A stretch of 64,000 nucleotides of DNA, taken from the NCBI GenBank assembly GCA_043228905.1, contig JBHGNT010000015.1, forward strand, positions 10,602,001 through 10,666,000. Reading direction: 5' to 3'. Shown here one piece after another: positions 42,004 to 55,046 of the stretch (positions are counted from its first letter, which is position 1; the number at the start of each line of letters is the position of its first letter). A program made the position numbers and the translations under genes. Source of the DNA: Azolla caroliniana (Eukaryota; Polypodiophyta). Below the pieces are notes generated by a model that was not told the DNA's origin, ran no database searches, and saw only the letters and a program-made list of their open reading frames with translations.

Positions 42004-45000
42004 AATTCTAATCTAATCTTTCACAATGCTGTTCATTGTATTTATTCTCACTATGACGATACGCACATTGCTTCCTTACTAACTAACCATCCCATTCCCC
42101 CTCCTATACATATGTATATATATGTATGTACACAATCAATCTAGGGTGAACGCCACTATTATTAGAGGGTGGGTGAGTGTGTGTGCCTCTAACCTTGCCC
42201 CGTACTTACTTCGCCCCTTCACGTCTCACATCTTGGACCTTGGTTCCTATCTATATATGTATATAGAGATATCACACCTCATACACACCCAATTCGACTC
42301 GATTTTCATTTATATACATATGTTACATACAATGTTTGGAGACCAAGGTTGTGACGTACAAACCAAGCACTAATGACGAGGGTTACAAAAGTTGTTGAGT
42401 ATCGTGGGAAGGAAACACCAATATATTATGCACATACAACCATACACCCTTGCATTCCATGACCACCATTTGTGAGATGTGATCCCCCCATCGACTTATA
42501 AACGAACATGGTTGAGAAGGCATTTGTGTTGCAACAAGTTGCAAGCTTTGGAGGAAAGGGAAGAAGAAGTGCAACGGATGAGCAAGACTATTCTTGAAGC
42601 CCCAAGGCCAAGAAATGTTGAGTAGGCTTGCAAGGCAAATCCTGCCACTCTATTGAAGACTTCAATGACATGGACATTGGTTGGGTAAAAAGCATATCCA
42701 AATCTAATGCACGTGTTCTTGAAAGCATTAAAGGATCGACCACTATACTAGAATAAAGGGTTCCATGTTTTTGCGAGACACATCCAATATGGTAGTGAAA
42801 ATCATACTTGAGTAGTCCTATGATCTGATGTGGTATTGGCCAACATACTACCGAAAAATGTGTTCGAAATTACTAGTCAATAACAATTTAGCTTGTGAAC
42901 CAAACCAAACCAAACCACGAAACCATGGCTTAACAGTTAAAACGATTTGGTTCAAGTTCAAGTTTTTGTAATCGGTTCGGATTGGGGGGGGTCAACACTG
43001 CAGTTTGAGCCTTTATCAACTTAATTTAATGGTTTCTGGTATAAACGGTTTGACAATTTAGGGTCGACACTTGATTATTTTCTTGAATATTGCTTTCACC
43101 AACCTTTTCATTTTTAGGCCTAATTTTCGCATTTTAGGAAAAATATTTAAAATGTTGAAATGTTGAAAGTTTTGAATTAAAACCTAACTTGAAGACAGAA
43201 ACCAAACCGTGAAAATGTGGTTTGAAAATCTCTAAAACCATTTGGTTTGAGTTTGGATTTTTTGTAACAGTTCAGTTTGAACTATTTGGGTTTAAACGTT
43301 TGTTAGTTGAAAGCAAGTAGGCAATGTTGCCTCAATGTTACTTGTATGTTGTCATCTAAAACACATGATGAGCCCAACATTGGAACTCCTTGTCACCAAA
43401 CCGTTGTGCCTAGGAATCATGCTATGCTTCATTTATATGGTGTCCAAAACAAAAAAATGTAATTTCACATACACAAACCTACCCATAAACACAAGGTCAA
43501 TTACAAAGCCTTCCACTTACCCACTTATCCACATGCGAATAATGCCCATGGTAGTTCTCAAAGAATCTTGCATCTTAGGGTAAATTGGTGCCAAGAGAGA
43601 AAATGCATGATGACACTAAGTGATCATACCATTTCTCAATGACCAATGGACTTCAATGAGAATCATTAATCAAAACATGTGAGGCTAACATGGAGGGAAA
43701 ATGTGAACGAGATCCACTTCCTATCTAGACTTCAAACCTAAATCAAGTCCTGACTGACCTAAGACCTTGGGACAAAACAAAAGTTACCAAATTGGAGATA
43801 AGCGCCAAAATTGATTAGGTTCACAAATGGAACTCAAGTATCATGCCTACAACAAAATCTACCCCTATGCCCCTCACAAGCACCAAACGAACTTAATGTG
43901 TGGGTTAATAACATACATGTGGTCGCAACTGATAGTAAGGAAAAGTGAAGTTGGGACCATGACCAACTTTCTATACAAGAACGCAATCATGCATTGTGGG
44001 TGCCCTCTAGAGTTTGTAAGTAATGGATGTTCTCATTTCCTTAACAAAGGATGAGCGTTGAAAGAGATCCTCTAACTAACTACATGAGATGGAAAGGATG
44101 AGCAGAGAGCTCTAACAAGATTCTTTTTAGCTTCCTTACCAAAAAGTTGTCCTATCAAGAAGATCATATTAGAGCCAATAGAGACAATTGGAACGGTTTT
44201 ATTTTGAACTTCCTATGAGGGTACGAGCAAGAAACAATTGTGCCAATGCAGTTTTTAGCACCTAGACTACATATCGATGAAGCGGCTTTAAAAACGAAGG
44301 GCCTAAACCCTAAAGCTTGTGCATTCACATCTCTGACCATTCTTTCGCATAATCCATGAGCATGGCTAACCAACCTAACCTAACCTAAACCGAAGTAGAC
44401 AATGGAAAATATAAAAACTGTGGCATTATTACACGCATACCAAATTTTGATTATAAAAAAGGAGTGCATGTCCCCTAGGACCCATGGTAGCATAATTGGA
44501 AGATATGGAAGCCAGCTATACATTAGGGTTTGGAAGACATGTCCTAATGTATCCAAACCACTTCCTGAAATTCAACTTGATGAGTAGAATTGCCCTTCAC
44601 ACATGTCAAGCCATGACCCACAAAATAACCTGTATTAATAAGCCAGATTATGAACATTTCAATTTTTATAAGAGAATGTCATGATTAGACATAACAAACC
44701 GTAAAGGAATGCTCAGAGTGAAAACCTAAACAAACGAGATTGGATTCGATTTAAATAAGAATTTGGATTTGGGAGCAAGTAGCAGGAAAGAGATAGAAGA
44801 TGCTAAGGATCTGTATTGCTAACAAGTTAATACGACCTGCAACATTGGGTTAATTAAAGAGCCAGTTCATAGATCAGCAGTCATTAATACGCTTGGAAAG
44901 AATTAAACACGGAGAATCTGGATTAAAAACTTGTTTAGGACATTTACCTGATGTACTTACTATTGGCAGGGGCGCTATGCTGCTGATAAAGAACACAGAA

Positions 45001-46762
45001 AGCAGTGACTTTCTAACTGGGAGTATGTAACACAGCTTTATTTGTCCTTGAGAGCTTTTTCTTTGTTCTGTTTCTCTTCTTGGTAGTATGTAATCAATGG
45101 AGTCTACTCGAGGTCCAGACAGACCTAACCTTCTTCTCCTTCTCCTTATAGACTGCCTAGGCATGACCAAATTCCTTCCCAAATCCCTTCATCTCTTCGC
45201 AGAGCTTCAAAGGTCTGAGATAGTGCAGAAAGCATGAGAAGCTTCTGAAGGAACATTGAAAGATTCCAGCTTTTTACTGACAGGGTACTAATTCATAGTT
45301 AATGGCTTGTTAGGAAAAATCCCCAGTTTCAAAACCCTGTTTCCCGTATACAAAACCCTGTTACACTTACTGACAATCTGGTATAATTCAAAATCACCAG
45401 TTTCATTCCATCAATTCTCTCATTTCTTTCCTTTTCGTTCCATTCCATTCTTCTTATATATCTCATTTCTTTCCTTTTACTTTCCTTTCATTCTTTTGAT
45501 AGCTGATCCAGATTGAAGGTCTTTGCATACATGTTTACCTACACATTCCCCATTGCTACCTTGTGGAAATTAGCATTCTTCTCACTCAAATTCATTCTAT
45601 TAATCCATCTCGTTCCATTCCATTCCATTTTTAGAGTAATACATACATTACTTTAGTGACCCTCATTTTTCACCATACATTACTTCTTGTTTGGTGCTCT
45701 ACATGTGAACATATATGTATCAAGGGAATGTATGTGTCGAATAGAAATGCAGAAACATTCTACTAAATCTTTACTAATTTCCTACTTCATCTCATGACTT
45801 TCTTGCATTCTCTCACAATCTCCAAATGGTGAATAAGAGACTCATCTGATTAGTTTGCATATGGTATGCGTTGTCAAACAAGAACAAAGAAAGCACAATA
45901 TGAGAAGAATGTAATTAGAATGATCCCCTCTTTCAATTATATACCATTTTGAATCCTATAGAGAAGATACATTAGACAATGTATACTACCATGGATCCAT
46001 TGAGCATGCATATAGTTGATTTGGCCAACAATTTAGCAATGTTGAGCCCATTAAGCCATCGTTATTTGGTTTCTAAATATTTGCCAATTCATACACTAAA
46101 TCTGTAAGCGTAATCAAGTAGATGGATGCAATCACACAAATATAAACCCCCAACTTTATATGAGGCTCAAAATTATGAGATTTGGAATACCGTTAGAGGA
46201 AATTAAAAATGACGGATGGACCCAGAGCACGTTCTGGAAAACACTAGAAATGGTGGAGGCCCCGAGAACAAGAACTGAGCACTTCTCTACATATGGGCTA
46301 AGGATGTGTTGTAAGGGGATGAGTATGTTGCTTGGGCTATTTTGGTTAGTAATGTGTGTGAAGTACCGAGATGTTATGGAAGGCATCAAGGTTTGTGATG
46401 AATCAAATGATACACTTACATTCCGTTTTGACAAAAAGATGCAACAATTTGCCCTATGTGTGGACAAATTATTCAGATTTAATGCAAATTCAATCCTTTT
46501 TTATCAAACTCAATTATGGTTCCAAAAAGAGTTATTGGTAGGTTGTTTCGTTGACATTGTTGTGTTTTTTATCATATGGGGCACGCTAGTAATGACATTT
46601 TTTGGGTATACATAACATGAAACAATCTCTCTGAAACTGGGGACTGAGCTTTGATTTTGAAAGACTGAATAGGCTTGACATTATTAGTTTGGAAGCTTCA
46701 AGTTAGAGTAGATATGGCAAAAATCTACACCAGAATAAGAAGAAGAGTTAAGTATGATGAAT

Positions 46763-46765
<3 letters not shown>

Positions 46766-46799
<34 letters not shown>
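46766..46799. repeat. (GA)n microsatellite
   Basis: A run of about 16 GA units in noncoding DNA. Confidence 0.95.
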
Positions 46800-46802
<3 letters not shown>

Positions 46803-47868
46803 TAGATCTTCCAGGATTTGACAGGAAAAAGGTGCAACAAATTTTTGAGCTAAAGTTCTTTTTACCCCTTTTCATTGGGTATCGGTTATATATCCTTTGA
46901 TTTAAGACATCAGGCTAAGGATACAAACAGTGTCATTAGATTTAACTGGAAAGTGATGCGGGACACCAGATCCTCTTATGCAATAAAGATATGGATACCA
47001 GAAACCCTAGCAAACAAACAGGATGTTATGTGCAAAGCACAATATGATTCTGTTAGACTATGTAAATGCACATGACAGTCATTCTCTTTGCTGGCAAAAG
47101 CAGTGATAAATTAGCCATCATAGATCACTTCTGTAATTAAGCAGAAGCTATAAACTATGGCCCCTTTAGCAAAAGAGATTTGGTAGCTATAATAAGGCCC
47201 TCTTTAGTTGGATAAGAATCGTTGCAACATCGAGAGATGAATTGAAGAAGAAACAGGCAACAAGGGAATGGTTTAATGGAAAGAAATAAGGAGAGTTACC
47301 ATAATAATAGTGGCAACAGTAATGGCAAGTACACGAACTTGGTTACCCCAAAATCCAAATAAAAAAATTTACATTGTTTCATGACAAAATTACATTGAAT
47401 CAAATTGAAATTATGTTCCAAATATTTAAAAACAACAATATTCATCAACAAAAATCAGATTTCTAAGTCTTTCACTATTTCATACAGAAGTCATGTAATC
47501 GCATTTCCCAGCTGTTGGAAAAGAAACACAAGTTTGTTCAATTTACAATGTTGGGAAACTACTTCTACATTTTGAAATTTATATTACAATTATATATTGA
47601 TAAAACCTGCTTTACGGTATGTAAGAACCTTTGCACCTAGAGATATAATCTGGGAGCAATTAGAGTGGTTGATCACCATTATGGAAGCGATTAGAGTGGT
47701 TGTGGGGATCTGTTTATATAATCATCGAGTGATTACTAGAGTGATTCTGGGGGCTGCCCTTTCAACGCTACCAAATGTCTATAGTAATGTGCGTGTATGT
47801 GGCATTGGCCTGCCTCCTATATATTAAGATGCCAACCTAACCCAAGGCAGATGACAGTAAATTTCAGA

Positions 47869-47956
47869 ATCAGTACACACATAACAATCATCGAAATGCA
47901 CAGATCTACCTAATCAGTACACACATAACAATCATCGAAATGCACAGATCTACCTA
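47869..47956. repeat. Tandem duplication, 44 bp x 2
   Basis: Two adjacent copies begin ATCAGTACACACATAACAAT and show no difference over 43 or more bases. This is a recent local duplication, and its role is unknown. Confidence 0.93.
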
Positions 47957-48248
47957 TGCGACTTGAGATGATTCTTTTCTTTGAGGTATGAGAAACGCAC
48001 CGATCTATCTACCTGAGCGAATTGAGATACATACACAACAATGGAAACGAGATCATATGCCGCAATAATTCACACACCAGGGACTGATATAGATAAAATC
48101 CGTTGAAATGTAACAGAAATCAGCATCTATATAACTATCTTGGCAAATACAGCAGCAGGAGTCGATTATCCAGCATCTGCAGTTAAAAATCACGATAACT
48201 CCTTAAATTGATTGTTCCATTCATCATTTTCGAAAGGATTTTTTAGAG

Positions 48249-48404
48249 GCCCACTCCTCCGGAGAGGAGCAAGGGCCTTTGACAAAAATTCTCCGGGGTT
48301 CCCTTGCAGGAGCCGGGGAGGGGGGTTGGAAATAGTTTTCAACCAGCAATTGACGCGTCTCGGGAAGCCCTCACTAACTGCGTCATTGCCCCAAGCGCAA
48401 AGAT
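48249..48404 (-). ncRNA. U4: U4 spliceosomal snRNA
   Basis: The minus strand starts ATCTTTGCGCTTGGGGC, the plant U4 5' end that pairs with U6 (stem II). The 5' stem-loop region follows, and GAGACGCGTCAATTGCTGG forms the U6 stem I segment. GTTGAAAACTATTTCC leads to the central and 3' stem-loops (CCCCGGCTCC/GGAACCCCGG). The Sm site AATTTTTG is present, and the 3' hairpin reads CTCCTCTCCGGAGGAG. Length is about 156 nt, near the plant norm. U4 keeps U6 inactive in the tri-snRNP until activation. It sits between the U1-U2 inverted arms, and only one copy is seen. The exact 3' end is uncertain by several bases. Confidence 0.92.
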
Positions 48405-48430
48405 GAATAACAACAGAGAAGCCCCTCACT

Positions 48431-48470
48431 ATTTATAGCCATAGCCTTCCCTTGCCTTTCTATGTGGGAC
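48431..48470 (-). promoter_or_regulatory. U4 promoter: USE and TATA
   Basis: On minus, USE GTCCCACATAG is at 48460-48470 and TATAAAT at 48431-48437. TATA to the U4 start is 33 bp. This is the same spacing class as the U1 and U2 genes here. Confidence 0.9.
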
Positions 48471-51459
48471 GCCCAAATATTGCCTGCTAGACTCAGCCAC
48501 AGACCTAACCATTCATTCCATATTCCATATTCCATACTCAGATGTCCCATGGCACATAGATAAAGAGAAAGAAAGAAAGATATATTAACGTCTTTTCTAA
48601 CACCAAATTATGGCCCTAGAGAGAATCCTCAACGTGAATTGGGATATTTTGCCTCACCAAAATAAAACCCGAATGACCCACCCATATATGCCCATATGAT
48701 GCCTTCCATATGCATGTCCATTTACCTCTGAACATGCAAAAGATATAAATACATGTAGAAAACACTCAAGTATAGAAGAATTGAGATCCTTCAGAAAGGA
48801 ATAATTCCCTCTATTGTGGAGAGCATCACGATTAGCATTAGACAAGAATACAAGTCAAAGAAAACAATATTGAGGTGAGAACGCTTAGAGCATTTGTATT
48901 GTCTGGCTAGTATAACTTGAAAAATCGTCGATGATTATTGCTTACCAATTAATAGTGAATTAACACAAGAGCATTTGGCAAGTATGGGCAAAAAACATGG
49001 CTAATTAAAGACTAAAGATGAGTATATAATAATAATCTTTGAAGAATTAAGCATGGAGAATGAGTTAATAAGAGGATATGTTATAAAAGCATGGTGTTTT
49101 CATTCACAATAAAAGGCTAGTTCATATAAGAATATTCATTAATAAGAAAGATTAATTAAACACAAATAATGAATTAATTATTGACTAAGATGTTTACTTG
49201 AAATGCACAATTGAGAGTAACTACTTTCAAGCATGACATTTGACACATGATAAGATTTGTTTGTCCTTCGGAGCTTCTTATGTCTTCACTTTTTTTTTCT
49301 TTGTTGTAATAAAAAAAGCCTACTTGAGTTCCATAAAGAGCAACATGTAATGGGAAGTAGAACCATCACAAACAAATACAATTACACCCAAAATCAAACA
49401 AAAGAAATGAAAGTAAACCCTAAATGAAACAGAATTGAGCTTGTGGCCATGTTAGGAATGTCAAAAGCAATCTACTACTTGATTAGGAGGCAAAGGTGAT
49501 TTCATGGAAGTTATTTTAAATACAAACCAAGACTACAACATAAGGATTGCACAATACACCAAAATTGTTTATGTGAAAATTCTTTTAAGGGGGATAGAAA
49601 ACCACGAAACAAATTCTAGAAACGAATCACAATCAGTAAATAAAATGGAGTGCATCAACTTCCTTGTCTATATAAAACTCAAATGTTATATAACATGAAT
49701 CAATTTTCCTCTAATTCTTAAAGCCAACAAAGTAAAAGGTACCAAAAAACTCATTCCATGCAACTCCTAGTAATGGTGTATCGTGACCAACATGATACCG
49801 AACATGAGAACGTAATAGTTTATGTGTTAGAGTACATTGTGTCATTGATTTTATGTTAAAACAATGTGGCTTTTATGAATATACTTGTAGGCATCATGAT
49901 ATGCATAAAGAGGTGCAAATTGTTATTCAATCATCTATTAGTGTGTTACGTTGATTACATGCCTATATATCAGCACATTTTACCTCGAGACAGATATTGT
50001 TGGCCGAGGGGTTCTATTTGTTGTATACCCTAATAGTAGTGAACCGTGCAAGAGTTGTTGCCAATCACGCTTGAGTTGTTAGCCATGCAAACCCTAGCCT
50101 CATGAACCATCACTCTCACCTAACTACGACAAACCTAATTAAGAAGTTAACCTAAACCTTAAGCAAGCTTAAATTTATTAAGTAAGTACACACACATCTG
50201 AAGTCACAAAATGACACAATAGTACTCAACCTAACTTGATTAAGAAGGGAAGTCACATGCCAGAAACAAAAGAGGTATGATTAACGTTCAACTAATTAGC
50301 ACTTAATGTTAATCAGACAATTCACAAGGCGAAGGTTGTCAAGGTTGGAGAAGAGTGGGCAATTGTTGAAGAGGGTGTTAGAAGATGGAGAGTGATGCAG
50401 TGAAGCTAGTGATGGGTTAATTGTTGTGGGGGGAAGGGGATGGATGGATGGAGCGAGGAGGTTGGTGTTTGTGATCGAGCAACTGTGAGCACTAGAGGTG
50501 TTGTATGTTGAGGTAGGGGAGAATAGGGAGAGTTTGGTTAAATGTGTGTTCATCATAGAGGATTTCATCACCTCAAAGTATTGTTTGAAGGATGAGGAAA
50601 GATTGAGCATTTGGTGCTTAATACAATGTTTATTAAGGTTGAAAGTGAGGCTCCAACTACGTTAGTCATAAGTGTGGAGGTGTTGAGGGTCAAATGGAGA
50701 GGCAAAGTGAAGGCAACACCAAGAACTGAGAGGTTGTATGGGTGTCTAGGTCGAGGATCCCAATGAGAATGTTGATGAGCTCCATCTTGACTCAAATTAT
50801 CCAAAATGATTTGTTGATGGTAGCACAAGTGTGATGAAAGTGGATGGAGTGCAACATTATTGAGTGAAGGTGATTGGGCAACCAATGCTCACTTAGAGGG
50901 TGAAGATAGTGAACAAGGATCTTACATATGTGTGATTCGGTATTTGCAAACCATAGTTGGTTAGGTGGGGGTTAAACATATTGTTCAAATAGTGTAGTCA
51001 TCAAGGGCGTCACTCATTTCCAATCTCTCCCATTTCCAATGAACCCTGATCTCACGTTGTGCATTAGTTCTTTTAGAGTCTCACATGGAACTTTGCCCGA
51101 TTTTGTAGTGGTGCTCATTGCATATTTAGCCATACAACTCCATTTTGGTCCTTTCCCATCTTCTCTCCTCATATTTGAATATCTCCCTCCACTTTTGTTC
51201 TTACTCATCATCCTACTTGGAAAAAAATGAAGGCTTGGATATTTAATTATAGTGGCACATAATGAGGTGCCAACTTGTATGTCCCCGACGATTTGCCTTT
51301 TCATTCACTTTTAAATGTCTCTTCACACCCACCCCTTCACATTTGGTTTTGCAATATAGTGCTTTGGCCTTCTATCATGGGTTGCACCTTTGTCCACCTG
51401 TGGGCCTTAGTTAGTTACTTCCTAGAAGGCACTTGAGAGCCTTTTGTGGGGAACCATTG
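48471..51459. other. AT-rich region without recognised genes
   Basis: No RNA gene, coding domain or LTR was recognised. A purine-biased tract runs through about 50300-50900 on the plus strand and yields chance frames on minus. Confidence 0.6.
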
Positions 51460-52076
51460 TGACAGGGATACACGCTCCCTAAGCACAACACTCGGCCACA
51501 ACCGAGTCTAGGATCAAACACAGAAAACGGGTAAGGTATGCACGACACAGTGAAGAGAAGAGTACACAGGATGTTAACGTGGAAAACCCAAACTAGGGAA
51601 AAACCACGGCAGCCCATAGACTGCAAACTATCACTATATCACAATGTACAATAGTAAAGCACCGAGGCAACGACCTCGAGCTTGCTATCTTCGCCACATG
51701 CGGCGGTTACAACAGAGGCAACGACCTCTTCCTCTCTCTCTCTCTCTCTCTGTACACAGTTACGCGCTCAAATCTTGCACCAACAAGAATGACAACAACT
51801 ACACACTAAGTTTGCCCTAAGTCATATTTATACTAATATGACTTTTCGACTATTTACAAATATAGCCCTGATGGACTCTTAGAAAACATATTTATGAATA
51901 TGTCCCTTCATCCGGTGAGCACTTCTCACCGGGCCTTCGCCATCCGGCTCTTGCCGGGTACTCGTCATCCAGTTCTCACCGGGTACTCCACATCTGGTTT
52001 CGGCCTCGGCTGAGTTTGCTCATCAACACTGTTCTTCTCACTTCCCATCCGGAGGGACCTGTTTCCTAACACATTG
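51455..52076 (-). mobile_element. Solo LTR with duplication CATTG
   Basis: The LTR (51460-52071, 612 bp) starts TGTTAGGAAAC and ends CCTGTCA on minus. CATTG flanks it at 51455-51459 and 52072-52076. It is the sister of 27031-27781. A (TC)n run is at 51732-51751. It is the only clear retrotransposon insertion inside the snRNA part of the window. Confidence 0.95.
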
Positions 52077-54457
52077 CACCTTTGACATTTTGGCCAAACC
52101 AGAATGTTTCTATATGTTTTGTAGGTTAGAGGTTGCCACTTTAGCTCATTGTAATTTGTTATACATTATAGTTGGTGTTATAGATTGTGCTAGTTCAAGG
52201 TCAGATCTTAGGACCGAGGGTCAATAGTTTGTTTGATATGGTCGTCCGAAGTCTCAACTAGCTTTCCATTCAAGATCATTGATGGTCAAAATTGCATGGT
52301 CCCTTGACGCAATCATGCACCTACTCTCATGACAAAAAATTTGTCCCAAAGGACATTGTTGCTTTGAGACTTCTGCAAGCAATAACTATAGATGAACAAT
52401 GGTTTGTCTTGTGGCCATTTTTACTAGGCAGAAGAAAAACATGAGGCAATATGTTGGCTTCCACAAGTAGCAATTGTACATGAATAACAGTTTGTCCTAT
52501 GCCCATTTTTACTAGGAGGGAGAAGAAAAACATAAGACAATATGTCTAATGTCAAAGGGAAAGTAAGGTTTCTAATATTAGCTAGTTGCGGTATATTTTT
52601 AACAAACTTTTGTTGGTAAAGTTGGGGAGGTCTTGTTTGTCAAAGTTTTTAAGTTTACATGCACTTGCTTTTGTGACCTATGCTATTATATAGGGACCCT
52701 CTCCCACAAGTTTGAGTTTCTCCTTATGACACTTTGAGGAGAACACGAGGGTTATGTACCTTTCCTCTAGGTCTTTGTCCTTGATCTTGTTATTGAACTA
52801 GACTTTACTTCTTGGATGACTATCTGTAGATTAGATATGACGAACTCCATTGGCACAATGGTGTCTTGCTTGTAGACTAGCCAAAATGGTGTGTCATGTG
52901 CCTACTTGATAGGAAGTTCAAAAACAAAATAGTGCCACACGTATCTATTGGCTATAATATGATCTTGATAATGATGACTATTTTAATAAGGACACTAAAA
53001 AATATATTTTCAGAGCTATCTCTCCACTTAGCCATGACATCTATGGTGGTAAGGGGAGCTCTTCGATGCTTGCCTAAAAGGCGAACCATGACATCATTAA
53101 GGTAATGAGAACATCAATCACTTCCAAACCTCTAGATCACATTCACATTCTCGTATAGGAATTTGGTTCTTGCATTTTTCTCAGTTTTGGTCACTTTTGT
53201 TTTGTCCCAAGATCTTAGCTCATAGAAATAAGACTTTTGTTTTGATGGGATTAACATGCTCATTGAAAAGAAAATGACACGAGCACTTGGTGCTATCATG
53301 CATTTTGTCTCTTGGCACTGATCTTTGACCCAAGATACAAGATTCTTCGAGAACTCACAAATGGATAAGTGTTTGGCTGGTGGACATCATTTTGATAGGG
53401 CATAAAAATGACTTGAGACAATAAGATGTCATACCTTCGAAACCCTTGGCTTGATCGCTTCGTGAAGATTTTGACATTAGATAACAACATTTGAAGTAAC
53501 ATTGAGGACAAATACTAACTACTTGGTTTCGACAATATTACAAGCATAATATGTTAGTCGATAAACACATCATATGTCTTTGTCAAAAACATGGAGCTCT
53601 TTTTTGTAGCATGCTAGTTAATCCTTTGATGCTTACGACAATACGAGCAATAGTTTTGTCTATGCTTTTTAATCCAATAATTGTCCATATTAATGAAATA
53701 TGCAACAGTATGGTGGGATCTACCCTTCAATCTTGCTAAGTGCACAAATCAATTCCACACTTACAACATTTGCTGGTGCTAGGGTGTCGAGGATAACCTT
53801 AACCTTGTATGGTTGCGTTTCATGAAGTTTTGGCAAAGGAGCCATCTAGTTCAAACAGTTAAAGTACGTTCAACTGAGTTGTGCTTCTATATATTTTTCT
53901 TGATGTAATACCATTAGGTTCAAATATTTGTCAATTGCACTGAACACCATTAAATTGCCAAGAAATGTTGCAATTTTTTTAGAAACAAGTCCAAGTCATT
54001 GTCCTACTATTGGCCATTCTTTGCGGGGCAAACAAATCCCGTTCCTTAATCATGTATGGGAATTGCATGAGTGGCACATCTGGTTGCTGTCTAGGGAGTG
54101 CAAAGGTGTATGGTTGTACGTGCATAATGCATTGGTGTTCCCTTCCCATGCTGTTGTACAACTCTTGTAACCCTCACCATCAATGCCTAGTTGGTACGTT
54201 ACAACCTTGGTCTCCAATAACTGTATGTAGCATACTTATGTATAAAAAGGAAAATTGAGGTGAGCTGGGTGTGTATGAGGTGTGATATTTGTATATACAT
54301 ATAGATAGGAACCAAGATCCAAGAAGTGAAGTGGCTAAGTACCGAGCGAGGCTACAGGGACACGCACTCACCCACCCACAAATAATAGTGGGCTGGTATT
54401 TTATAGATTGATTGTGTACAAAAGAAACACAGCATTATGAAAGATTAGATTCGAATT
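52077..54457. other. Flank of pair B U1, no intact gene
   Basis: From about 53100 rightward this is the inverted counterpart of 42004-44050 and includes the decayed gypsy relic. At 52300-52550 an imperfect direct repeat of about 110 bp carries TTGTCTTGTGGCC-like text twice. Nothing else was recognised. Confidence 0.6.
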
Positions 54458-54498
54458 ATCCCACCTAGAGAGGCCACATAGAGAGTTGGGTATAAAAA
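54458..54498 (+). promoter_or_regulatory. Promoter remnant of pair B U1
   Basis: ATCCCACCTAG at 54458-54468 is a USE with one changed core base, and TATAAAAA starts at 54491. The 33-bp spacing is kept. Confidence 0.75.
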
Positions 54499-54520
54499 GA
54501 AGGAGCTTAGATGTAGAAAA

Positions 54521-54673
54521 GGCGGGGTCGATCGGTGATCAGGAAAGCTGATGGTTTAGGGCCGGCGCCTCCATTGCACTGCCGGAAGGGGCTGTTTGCC
54601 ATAGCATCTCCCCAATGTGGGAGAGTGCGCGTCATAATTTGTGGCAGCGGGGTCTCGCGTTCACGTGCCCCCC
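54521..54673 (+). pseudogene. U1 snRNA pseudogene lacking its 5' end
   Basis: From GGCGGGGTC onward the U1 text is clear, with ATTGCAC in stem-loop II, CTCCCCAATGTGGGAG in stem-loop III and the Sm site ATAATTTGTGG. Upstream, where ATACTTACCTG should stand, the sequence reads TAGAAAA. Compared with pair A, about 13 bases are deleted, removing exactly the 5' splice-site pairing segment. The TATA box is therefore too close to any transcript start. It is a relic, or at most an RNA that cannot recognise normal 5' splice sites. Confidence 0.92.
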
Positions 54674-55046
54674 TTATCAATTTAATTCAATGTAGTGCAG
54701 TTGCCCGATTAAATGAGTTCTCCACTCCTACTGTGATTTCTGGAAAGCAAACGAATTTCCACTTGGTGGTAGTGCATGATTTTCATCATAATCCGCCTCC
54801 TATCCTGTTGCAAACGAATCTCTGCAATTAAAACCTCAGTGTGGGATTTCAAGTCTAGTTCTCACTTTTGCCATGTGAGCCTTTCGCTTCGTGACGATTC
54901 TGTCGAGAAGGACCGAAGCAAGGTCTCGAGGCAATTATTTCAAAGACTTCGAGCGAGTGTCAAGCTGCTTGCTATTTCGCCATGACATTTCTTAGAAGCT
55001 CCCGACGGCATTCAACATGGCCTGTATTTGTTTGATTCCTTGAACC

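Larger units (their letters stand above)
40777..44050. repeat. Left arm of diverged inverted duplication
   Basis: This arm contains pair A and its flank, and it matches 53100-55997 in inverted orientation. Anchors seen by eye: 41195-41275 with 55510-55580, 42100-42450 with 54120-54420, 43757-43790 with 53199-53222, and 43958-44045 with 53100-53175. Identity in the second anchor is very roughly four in five by eye. An alignment would set the exact ends. Confidence 0.75.
42004..48248. other. U1 flank and AT-rich region without intact genes
   Basis: Up to about 44050 this is the U1 flank shared with pair B. At 43827-44054 a worn gypsy integrase-like text can be read (MTNFLYKNAIMHCGCPLEFV). The right arm carries the same relic, so it predates the duplication. 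From 44100 on, no domain is recognised. A frame at 46160-46615 (151 codons) ends in a hydrophobic stretch, but I see no family and treat it as chance. A 44-bp tandem pair lies at 47869-47956. Confidence 0.6.

Noticed and set aside
43620-43680. Possible C/D box snoRNA (ATGATGA followed by CTGA-like text)
   Set aside because: No terminal stem and no clear D box at a proper distance.
46160-46615. 151-codon frame with a hydrophobic C-terminus
   Set aside because: No family match, no promoter or intron context, and AT-rich surroundings. It is treated as chance.
47597-47830. Possible further snRNA (U5 or U6) near U4
   Set aside because: No USE, no U5 loop and no U6 signature was found here.
47869-47956. 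CRISPR-like repeat
   Set aside because: Two adjacent copies without spacers in a plant genome. It is a plain tandem duplication.
44874-49345. Possible direct duplication of 44875-45115 and 49020-49345
   Set aside because: Only short shared words such as TTTGTCCTT and TTTCTTTGTT are visible, too weak to call by eye.
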